Assembly (NCBI GenBank): GCA_033977485.1
Contig: CM066991.1
Coordinates: 58,151,350-58,215,349 of the forward strand
Source: Hydrangea macrophylla
Lineage: Eukaryota > Streptophyta > Magnoliopsida > Cornales > Hydrangeaceae
Length of the DNA stretch: 64,000 bases
Direction: 5' to 3'
Below the pieces are notes generated by a model that did not search any database, was not told where the DNA came from, and saw only the letters and a program-made list of their open reading frames with translations. Positions 10,279-22,214 of this stretch are shown here, in pieces. Both the position numbers and the translations under genes were made by a program. Positions within the stretch are counted from its first letter, which is position 1, and each line of letters opens with the position of its first letter.

Positions 10279-13200
10279 TCAGCAAACAGTTCGACCATAA
10301 CAAATTGATGCAATGTAGAGATTTTTTGACCACTTTTCCTGAAAAAAGGAATAAGAACATTTTATCAACAAGAAGAAAAAAGAAAAAATAATAATAAATA
10401 AAAAATAAAAAATAATTCTATTCAACGTTAGGTAAGAAAAAGAAATGAAAAACAAAAACCAAGCAGCTACCACAAAATTTGTTCTTCAGAACTAGATCTA
10501 AATATGCTTATGAGCTACGTGGCATTTTTTGTTTGGACCTAATTCTCTAATGGTTTAAGGTTTTAGACCAACTAAGTGACTTAACGTGGTAAAAAAGTCT
10601 TGGTTATGGGAGATTTTGCATTCGAGTCTCCATCCCCCATTCTATTTTGAATTTTGAATTTTCTTATGTCTCTATTATGTCAGTTTTCCTTGTTTCCTCC
10701 AAGTTAGATCGAGTCACCCGCAAGGGAAGGTGTTAGAGATTGATATACATTGTAGGACTCATTTTCTAACACCTTGAGCTTTCAAACCAATGGTAAATTG
10801 ACACATTTAACCATAGAAAATTCGTGAAGAAAACCAATGCATATGAAAGAACAAATAATTATCAAGTTCTGCTCAATGTATGACAGTTCTCTTTAAACCT
10901 GCAAGGAAAAACCCCGCTATGTATCATGTTCTTGTCTAACTCAACGAAATCATTTCAAGTTACTAAATTGCAACTCTAGGAGATCGGAACAAAGGGCGGA
11001 GCCAGGAATATACGGTGGTTCGGGGCAGCACCCCTGAAAAAAAAAATTTTGGGGGTCTATTTAATACATATTTGATAATGACAGATGGTGTCAAATTGGG
11101 TTTATTTAATAAAAATATTATCTTTTGGGGGTAATATTTACACATTTTGGGGTCTATTTATTAACAAGGTATAGTGTCAAATTGGGTTTGGAACACTTAA
11201 TTGGGGAGGGCTAGACTACATTTGGGCTAAAATGTCACATGTAGTTAAAAAAAAAAAACCAAATTTTGGGGGGATAGCCCACCCCAACCCTGCTGTGGTT
11301 CCGCCATTGATCGGAACCACACCTAATTTGGATTTCATTTAAAAAAAACAAATAATTACCTTCACATGGGTGCTTGGGAAGGCAGAGGTACGTAAAGTTT
11401 CCTGAGTCTCATCCATCATTTTACGTTTTGGTATGCTGAGTATAAAGGCTGCCTGATCAGTAGTAGCAGCCATAGAAGTTATTCTGTAACCACTTTCCCA
11501 TCGATGATGTATTCCTTCACTTGGGTAGAGAAAATCAAGCTCCACGACCTGGCAACAGAGTCTCACCGATGAGTCGGCAATTTACAGATGGGAAGTGTTT
11601 AACATATTTAGAACCCCTTTAGATAGCTTTTAAAAAAGTCACTTTTTGGAACAAGGGATTTTTTTTAAGCTTCAAAATTGGATCTTTGTAAAACATCTGT
11701 TTTTTTTTTTTTTTAGATTTGAAATTGAATAAGATTATTTAAAAAGCTGTGAAAAAAGCTAATCGAAAAGGTCACTGCTTTTTCACAGTAAGCCCCGGAA
11801 ATGCTATCCGTAAGGCCCTAACGGGCTCTAACAATGGCAAGAGAAGTGTGTATACAGGTAAATATAGATACTACTTGTACCTGATCAGAATATCCAGAGT
11901 TCCGAGACATCACCACACCCCAGCGACTACCAGCAGTCGTCATGGATGTGACATGAAAACCTTCTTTCCACTTTTTATTAATCCACTTGAAAGGAAAAGA
12001 TTCACTCACTTTGTACGACTGTTGAGTATAAGGAGTTCCTAAATAAATCACATAACACATGATGAGAAATTAAATGACCAAACCTTTTTGTTAGAAATAA
12101 TAGATAGTACAAGGCATTGAAATTTATTATCAACTTGGAGTGACCTAGTCATTATTATATAAGGACATGTGCCTGAGTATGATGTATAACTAGGTTACAT
12201 GGACTCTCCTACTCCCCCCAAAGTACCTAGAAGATATCATATAGCATATGGGTACATACTGTCTGACCTGTACCCAAGTTATAGACACTTGCATCCCCCA
12301 TATATGATGCTAAAACAAGAAGCTCAAAATTGAGAGCAGAGAAAAATTTCGAGCTTTTCATATGAAGAGAGAGATAGAAACCCATTAACTAAATTAGATA
12401 ACAGCACACATACCATATCAAATGCAATATAATACTCTTCAGGTGATGAGGACATGTCCGCATACCAATGCCCAACTTTAGTATAAGATTTCAAGTTGAG
12501 TTATTCTATCTTAAGATTATTGAGTTTAGAGATGTTAGACACAGCGGCACTGAGATGCGTAACTGAGTGAGGTAGACTGAATGGATGTTTAGAGATGTTT
12601 AGAGACGCTAACATTTTGAGAAAAAAAGGAATACTTTGAACAGATGTCTTTCCAGTAAAATAAGAAACTCACAAGATAATGAATATAAAACGGATATAAA
12701 AGGTCATAAAATGATGTTTATGTCTTCTGAGTCTGTATAACAATTTGTTAATTGTTTCGTTCTCTATAAATTCAAAGTTCAGTTGCGTACACTATAAACA
12801 CTGTTTGAGAAGTTGCTCAAACAGTTATAGCCCATTTTTTTCAATATCATTAGTAACACCTTACCCAGGCTACATCAATTACACTTATAACAGGGAAGAA
12901 GTAGATTGGTCTTATACTATGCATGAGGACAGGAGCTCATGATCTTTGGCTGGTCAAATGTTACCCAGTTTTCAGGTATGGAAGAATTTATTGCTTCTAA
13001 AAAGGTGACCTAAAATGACCCTTGCTCTGCAGCCAAGCCAACCAGGCAGACAACCAATAAGATTACCAATAGAGTCAACTATGCCTAGGGCAGCCTACCA
13101 GTCACCTTAGTACCTGATGTAACTCCTGCTCTGATACCACTCCAAAAGCTTACATTAGTAGAGAGGGTGTAACTAAAGTATTTATACTCTCAACTCGCCC

Positions 13201-14252
13201 CCTTACGTGTGGCCCAACGTTCTTTGATAAGGGCCAAACACGTGGAAATATTTGAAATCAGGGTGACAGCAAGGATTGAACTCAGGACCTTTGACTGCTC
13301 TGATACCATGTTAACAATCATCTGCTCTAAAAGCTTAAACTGGTAGAGAATGAACACAATAATGTATATCAAGCTTCAACACCCTCCCCAACGTGTGACC
13401 CGGTCTCGCAGGTGGAGAGCCAACAATCCAAATTCAATCATAGTGGAGACAAATAACAAAGTGCAAATATGCACACCAAAGCGGGGATGGAGAGTCAAAC
13501 CCAAGACCTCCCACAAACAAGGCTTTGATTCCATCAAGAAACTTTGTATCCAACCTAAAAGCTTAAACTGTAAGAACATGGCCCAACAATGTATATCAAA
13601 CTTCAACACCTGACACATCTATCTTCACGATTTCCTGTTATAATTTAATGTTTTATTCAGGGGAATGTCAAGGTCACAGAAAATAGCTCTTAGGGCCTGT
13701 TTGGAATCACTTCCCAAACGTGTTTCTAGGAACCAAAATTAGGAAGCACTTTAGAGCTTCAAAAGCATGTATTGCCGAAGGAGGTCCATCTGCTTCAGCC
13801 CAAACATAATCCTGGAAGCACATTGGGTTTTACGAAATTTTTCTTAATTGACATCATACCCTTGTGATTAGGTTTTCTGCTTCTGCTTTAAATTGTGCCT
13901 GAATACAATAACCACAGCCAATCCAAATGGGCTTTAAATGACAAAAAAACTATTAACCTTCTAACAGCTATAAAGCCAGTTTCAGATTTCTCTGTTCTTA
14001 ACTTCCACAACCCTAGCCACAGCCTCACCCGACAACCTACTTTCTGCCTATAGCTCACCATCTAGAAACAGCATCTTCTTAACCCCTAGGAATTGATTGA
14101 AAAGTAGCCATGAAAATACACTTTACATCAGTTGACAGTTCAAGAGAAGTAATCAAACCACAAACAGGCTCATTCTATCACTGACTCAATCTCAAGGCCT
14201 CAGCATTTAGCATCAAACTCCTATAGCAACAAGTCCTAAGTTTTTTAGCATT

Positions 14253-14329
<77 letters not shown>

Positions 14330-17300
14330 TCCATAGCAGATAAATTGTTTTGGGGTTCTTGGAGAACCCACACATTCCCTCATTTCTTCTCTCCCGTGAC
14401 CAGTCCCCACTCATCATGCAGATGCAACAATGACAGAAAATTTCTCAAGATGAATTTGATCCTAGAGGCTATGTCACATGGATATTGGTAATGCGTACAA
14501 CATGCGCCGACACCCCCTACCCAAATCAGACACGTGGATCCTCCACATACAAAGGTTAGACACAAGTCCCAAAAGCAAAATAAACCGAGAGCAGATAAAA
14601 GATATTCTGCTTTTCATATGAATACACAGATAGAAACCTCTTAATTAAATAAGAAAACATCACAAATTACCATATTGAATGAAACATTCTATCTTTTCTA
14701 TGTTTAGTGTGTGTTCGCGTACTCATGCCCAATTATTGTACACATTTTAAGTCAATTCTGTCTCCCAAGAATTGGGTTTTGAGATGTCACATGATAAGTG
14801 CTCAAATGTTATACATTTAACCCCTTTGTTTACCCTTGTTAGCCTTTATTTCCCTACTTTTAGCTTTTACTTTTATGTGTGTTGTGCCAGGTGATAGCAT
14901 GAGCAAAGTGCAAAAATAATGCACAAAAAGCTGTATATATCACTCTCCAAAGTGTGCCACTTCACATTCCATATCAAGGGAAGAAACAAAAGAGGAAGGT
15001 GGACAACAAGGAGTAAGCAAATAAGTGAAGAATGGTGCAAAATCCTCAGATTTTCCCACTCATTTATGGCTGCCACCACATCCCACTCCAAGAGAATGTA
15101 GAACAATAAAAGACAAAGATGAGGAGTTGGAAAGCAAGGTGGAAGGAATGTGGGCCACATCTTTTCTTCCTTGAATAGGAGCCTGTCCCCCATAGTTTCT
15201 ATATATGTATTGCCCTCTGGTTGAAGAGGGGACACCAACAACACAACGGGCAGCCAATTCAGCACATTCATTCACTCTCCTACACACTTTTTCACATAGA
15301 GAAACATTAGTGAGTAGAGGGAGAAGAACAAGGAGAGAATTCTCAGCACTTCTATTTACCATGGTTGAGTTCTCCATATCTATGGAGAGCGAAACTCCCC
15401 TTCTAGGATGGTGATGTATCCTAACCTTGTAATCCTTGGGTTTTTGGTTATAATATCAATGGAGGACTAAACTCCCCTTCTAGGGTGGTGATATCCTAGC
15501 CTTGTAGTCCTTGGGTTTTCTAAGGCCAAGTAAAATGCCTTGGAAAATTCGTTTGATGGGAAGTCTAATGACTTGGAGGATATTAAGGTATGTATAATAA
15601 TTAGAGGAAAACCACATATGCATGAGTTAGTTACACTACTCTTAGAGTGGCGAATCGTGCTAATAGATACTAATGTTGAATAGAAATGCATTTGAGTTGC
15701 TTGGATTGTGACTATGGAGTTTAACGTATTAAGATTGCATATGAAGGACGAACCTTGGGTTGACTTGGTATAGTTATTCTTTGAATCATGTAATCTCAAA
15801 TTTAGCATAACTACTTGGACTAGGCATTTCAAATGTATGTGGGTATCATTTCTGGAAACCCTCACGAGACAAAACTCTTCCTACTAGGGGTTTAAAGGCT
15901 AGTTGCATATGCTCAATGCAATCGTGTCTCCTACGAAAGTGGAGGTTAATTAATAATAGATTTTGATTTCTTTTGTTTTTAGTCTTTGCTCGAGAACTAG
16001 TAAAGTGTAAGTTTGGGGGTGTGATAAGTGCTCAAATGTTATACATTTAACCCCTTTGTCTACACTTGTTAGCCTTGATTTCCCTACTTTTAACTTGTAC
16101 TTTTATGTGTTTTGTGCTAAGTGATAGCATGAGCAAAGTGCAGAAATAATGCACAATAAGGTGTATATATCACTATCCAGAGTGTGCCACTTCACATTCC
16201 ATATCAAGGGAAGAAACAAAAGAGGAAGGTGGACAACAAGGAGTAAGCAAATAAGTGAAGAATGGTGCAAAATCCTCAGATTTTTCCACTCATTTACGGC
16301 TGCCACCACCTCCCACTCCAAGAGAATGTGAAACAATAAAAAACAAAGATGAGGAGTTGGAAAGCAAGGTGGAAGGAATGTTGGCCACATCTTTTCCTCC
16401 TTGAATAGGAGCTTGTCCACCATAGTTTCTATGTATGTATTGCCCTCTAGTTAAGGAGGGGATACCAACACCACACAACGGGTAGCATACAATTCAGCAC
16501 ATTCATTCACTCTCCTACACACACTTTCACATATTACCCTCTAGTTGAGGAGGGGACACCAACACCACACAACGGGGGCAGCATACAATTCAGCACATTC
16601 ATTTACTCTCCTACACACACTTTCACATAGAGAAACATTAGTGAAAGTATGGGGGACAAGCTCTATTCAAGGAGGAAAAGATGTGGCCAACATTCCTTCC
16701 ACCTTCTAACTCCTCATCTTTGTCTTTTATTGTTCCACATTCTCTTAGAGTGGGATGTGGTGGCAGCCATAAATTAGTGGAAAAATCTGAGGATTTTGCA
16801 CCATTCTTCGCTTATTTGCTTACTCCTTGTTGTCCGTCTTTCTCTTTTGTTTCTTCCCTTAATATGGAATGTGAAGTGGCACACTCTGGAGAGTGATACA
16901 TACACCTTCTTGTGCATTATTTCTGCACTTTGCTCATGCTATCACCTAGCACAAAACACATAAAAGTACAAGGTAAAAGTAGGGAAATCAAGGCTAACAA
17001 GTGTAGACAAAGGGGTTAAATGTAAAACATTTGAGCACTTATCATCACATACCTCGACTTAGCTAGTGTGACCAGGTTCTGCCATGCATCAGCAGGACTC
17101 TTGGCACTCAAAGACAATGTGAAAGGAAGGCCAAAGAGAGAGAGGGATACATCGAGAGACCAGCAAGGCTCAAAGACAATGTGAAAGGAAGGCCAAAGAG
17201 AGAGAGGGATACATCGAGAGACCAGCAAGGTCAGACCTTGCTGGTCTCTCGATGTATCCCTCTCTCTCTTTGGCCTTCCTTTCACATTGTCTTTGAGTGC

Positions 17301-18109
17301 CAAGAGTCTGGTGTACATTGATTGGCTATGATAATGGAAACTATTACCCAGTAGAAGTGGTGCTACAAGTTAAAGGTGATCGGTGTAATAAGGAGAAACT
17401 AAACCGGACAGCATATAGAGTCTAATAGATTAGTTCGAAAAAGCAGAATCAAGAAAAAGAAATTTGTATTCAAGTATTGAGGATTTTAAACCACCATTGC
17501 AGAACTCCTAAAACGTTTGACAGTATAGTGCCTCAGCATTATGCATCGTGGTAAAAAAAACCTCGTTGGTACTTTGTCAACTTCTCTCAGGATGTCACAC
17601 TCTTTTCTTCATGATCAGTTACAAAAGCTTGTGTTGAGAGGAAGTACAAAAGTATTATAAGGATCACTCAAGTAAACAAGCGCATAAAATATGTACTGAC
17701 TAATACAAATCTGCAGATAAATAATAGAACAGTTCCTTAACCAACCTTTAGACATAACAACCAAGGAACTTCCGTTAGCTGCACCAGCTATTGAGCTGAT
17801 GTAGTAATTTTTTTCCCACTGTTCCATAATCCAATCCTGATAAGCAATCAAAGAGTGACAATGGCAGTAAGTATTTCCTGATATACAAGAAGTAATACAA
17901 TAAAAGTCCAACTATACTGGATTTAAAGGATGACCTTGTGAAGAAAGATGGCTGAAAGCTCATAAACCTGGGAACTGAAACCTGTTCCTGCATCCATAAT
18001 TAGGGCCCATAGATTTGCTGCGGAAGCCACACAACTTATATGTAATCCATCTTCAATGCCTTTGTCTACATGCTGGCGCAGCCTTGTGTCCGCAACATTG
18101 TAGTGATAT
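10279..18109 (-). CDS. MLK: MLK exons 12-16 (C-terminal domain)
   Basis: Five exons encode residues 479-701: [77 protein letters not shown] and the end [19 protein letters not shown]. This region is specific to MUT9-like kinases. It contains repeated aromatic blocks of the pattern W-x-x-x-x-W-x-x-G/N-[YF]-x-x-[ST]-S. Introns 12 to 15 are about 98, 5707, 332 and 1021 bases. Confidence 0.95.
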
Positions 18110-21100
18110 CTATAAATCAAACAGAATGCTTATTTAATCTCACCAAAAGAAACATCATAATTTCATGTACGTTATACGACTAATGCGAAGACGCCAATGT
18201 ATCAATCCTGATAAAATGAAAAACATTAACAAAACAAAAGATCCCTGGATCTGCATAGATCATACAAAATCTTCACTTGTGTCAAAGTAACTCATGATTT
18301 CACAATTTCATTTCAAATATTTTCAAGTCTATTTTACGATTTGTAGATAGTAGGGTCGTGCCACTTGGCAATCCCTAAGCCAAACCAAGCATGACATAAG
18401 AGCTTCATCCATAGGCCATGTGTCACGCCCTTGTCGAGCCACATGACCCTCTTCACTTCTCATATCATCACAAAGAAATTCAAAGTATGTTGCCAAATGA
18501 CTTGAGCACCGCGCTCACCGTCTACAGGCCCCATGCCTGAGCACATATGGTTTAAGCAGTGTGCTACTGCTCACCATCAACGCCAAATGGTTTGAGCATC
18601 GCACTCACCGCCTCTGGGCCCCGGCCCATCCACATATGGTTTGAACAATACGTTCACCACCTTGCTGGTCCATTCCTTGTGAACTCATGCATTAGGCAGA
18701 GCATTGCACTCACCCTAGGTGGGCATGGTGCCAATGCGGCGTGCAATATCTTTTGATCAAAATGCTGTGTTGTGCAACTTTTTTCCCCTATGTAAAACCA
18801 AATCACCATTGTTTTTATTAAAACATTACATAATCTAATCCCCCCTTTCTTTTTTAAGACAATAACTCCCAATTGTCTCCCTCCCTCTCGTTCCATCTCC
18901 CTCTCTGTGATCATTTTCTCCCTCCCTCCCTCTCTCTAATCGAAGGTTGTGCGCGTGCGCTCCTCCCTCACTCATCTCTGATCATCGCAAATCGCCAATG
19001 CAAACGTTAAAAACCCCAGGGTTTTTCTTTTGCTATTGATTTTTCTTCTGATATTCATATTCCTCTTCTAAAATGTCTTGCCACGTTTGTGTGTTAGATT
19101 TTCTGATCTATAAGTAATCAGAACATCCATGGATCCATGGCTTTTCATGTTGGTATGGCTTAATTTGGGTGGCTGTTGTTTTAGGTGGTGGTGTCATAAA
19201 AACTTCTTTAATTGCTCACCGATGTGATACCATTTGAGCTCAATGTTACGGCATTAATATTTTTGTTGTAATCTTATTTTATTTTTTTCCTGGAATGAAT
19301 TCAATTGACCATTCACAAATGCTTTAGAGAAACATCCCTAATCCAACTAGCTAACATTTGCCTACAATCACTATGCATAGGTAGGTACACACATGAATGT
19401 GCACGTGTGTGTGTGTTACTAAAACTGGAATGTGGACAAACAATGCTACAATAATTGCTGACATATAAGAGTTGTACACAAAATACATAAAAAATATATA
19501 TATATATATATATTTTACGTCTTTAAATACATAAGAATTGTACATAAAATAAATTTTTGAGAAAAAAATTTGTTGTATCCCCGCCGTGACGTGCCCTCAT
19601 TTTCTACGATTTTCCATATCGTCATGTCCTGTCCGTACTTCATAGTACTCACCTCATCAACCTAGCACTTGATGAATTGCCCGCGTCACACCCTAGGGAA
19701 AACATTGCCTAACGTAGGAGCATGACCTGGGTAGCACTAAGAACTCAGTGACTGACTCTCTTCCGGTATCCTAGAATTCGTAACTTGGTGGTTGGAAGCA
19801 AAGGTCCCGTTTTGATGAGGTCCTAAGTCCTTAACATGAACTACATTGTGAGATTTGCAACTAGTCTAGAATCTCTAGATGTACGTCCCCTCTGATAAAA
19901 TTGTATCCCGCCACACCACATGGCCCTCTCATGGCATGCCACATGTTGACCCAAAGTATAAAAACAAAAGTTGTCTACCATTTCAGATCTCTGTTATACA
20001 TAGCTTCACTTAATTGAAGCAACAATAACTTTGGTAGTAATTTTGGAAAGTAGTCAAATTTTATCATAGAATATTCTTTGTGGACAATAGTTTTGGGACG
20101 GCCAAAAAAGGAAAGATAGACACAAAATGAGACAGAGATCGACACACACACACAAGCAGAGATCGACACACACACACAGAGATCAATGAGTCCTTACATC
20201 CGATGCTTGAAGGCTGAAGGGGAAGAAAAATGAAGAGAAGCTTGAAGGCTAGAGTACTTTCTTAAGAACAGTTTTGGGCATCTCGTGCGAGTTATCAATA
20301 TCTCTGCCGTATGGCCCGTATCGATCTAGATAACTCACGATACCAAAATAATTTTGACTCAACTGTGTATCGCCGAGATAACTCGTATCGGACCCCACCG
20401 ATACCAAGTTAACTCGGCCGATTCAACTCAATTTCGGCCGAGTTTTCAAACCATGGTTCGCACTCTAGCACCATTCTTAGGATTCTTGCCATCCTACATG
20501 TAATACCTCTCCAGTGTCCACTTTACACTATCCCTCAATAACCCACAGGATTCAAGGACTCTAAGAAATGTCATCAGCCTAGTAGACATGACATACATGA
20601 AGTGGTGATGGGCCTGCTCGCAGTTATAGCCAGTTCCAATCTCAACTTCCCCTCCCCCCCCCCCCCCCCCCTCATGTCGGTATTGACTTTTCACCCAAAT
20701 TTCACTTCCTAGGACCTACATAATCTAACATGTAAACTCTCCACCTCCATAGCTTTACTAAGGACGCAGTGTGTTTAATCCCTAGTAAATCAAAATTTCC
20801 AATATTAGTAAGTTCCTTAAATAACAAAACCTCTACCGGTGAGAGAATCTTTGAAGGGAAGAAATGATACTTATTCCATCTTAGGATGCAAAGCTTAAAG
20901 GGCAAATAAAGGTAAGTCCATGCTAGGAACATATAAATAAATTTTTTATAGAAAACATATTATCCCATATTTTGAACTCACATCCAATGCATATCCTCTA
21001 TACTTTTGTAATACCCTGAATTTCTTGAGAGTATTAATAAAAAAAACTTCGTTCTGTAAACTTATATAAACTTTTCTTTCCTATGATGAAATTTTGTTAC

Positions 21101-22145
21101 CAATCGATTGCCTTGTTTCCCAATCGATTGCCACTTTTTGGGTACCAATCGATTGCCATTATACCGACTAAAAGCAATGACGTGGCAACATACCAATCGA
21201 TTGTCATTCCTTCCAATCGATTGCCTTCAAATATCTGTTACCAATCGATTGGCATAAGCTGAGACAAGTTTTCTTCTTTTCTTGAGGATTAAACGTGTAG
21301 CACTCTCTCAACTCTATATATATGTCTTCATTTATGGCCTTGGGCCTGTTTTACAAAGTTTAGAGAGAGGGACACACCTTGTGTGAGTATATATATATAT
21401 ATACATATATCCATATATCTATATCTATACACCCACATACACACACACTGCCTTGGCAGCTGGGAGAAGAAGAAGAGAAGAAGGAAAAAGCAGAAGAAAA
21501 GAAAAAAAAGAAAGAAGAAAGGAGAGACAGGGAAGAGAGAAAGAGAAGGAGAAAGAGAGAGAGCTTGGAGGTTTTTCAACACACACAAGCCAAACGCACC
21601 CTAGGTGAGTTCCTAACTCACTTGGTCCCTTTATATGAAGTCTTTGCAAGTTATTATGAAGTTTTGATGTAGAAAATGAATGTGGTGTACGTTTATATAT
21701 GTTGTTTTATAAATCTGCTGGTAACATGGTTCGAAGTCTCGGCCGATACCGAGTCGTCTCGGCCGAGTCAACTCGGTTTCGAAGGCCAACGAAACGAGAT
21801 CTACATTCGATACAAATAATAATGAAAACGACGATGAATCGGGGACTATATCGGCTGTATCGCCTTGAATCGGGCGAGATGGTTCCGTATCGCGCGAGAT
21901 CTCAACCGATATCGAGACGAATCGTACGATGATAGATTTTGAGTCTGAAAAAGAGGGGAAAGGGTTTAATCTTACCTTTTCTGCATTATCTCCATAGATC
22001 TGTAAGTAGAGAGAGAGCTTCGTCGATGTGAGATCCCGAACCAAATCTCTCTTCATCTCTCACCGACCTCTGTTCCATCATCATCACCACTCTCTTCTTC
22101 GCTGATCTGTTCGCCGATCTGTGTCGTGGACTCTTTGGGTGTGTC

Positions 22146-22214
<69 letters not shown>

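Noticed and set aside
13127..13310. GCTCTGATACCA as tRNA-Met genes
   Set aside because: Only the acceptor-end-like stretch is present; no cloverleaf can be formed. The same text is the primer binding site of LTR elements.
10006..14417. ORFs rich in Arg-Glu or Leu-Ser across CT/GA tracts (10006-10268, 14178-14417; also 21986-22336)
   Set aside because: They are translations of microsatellites and have no domain outside the repeat.
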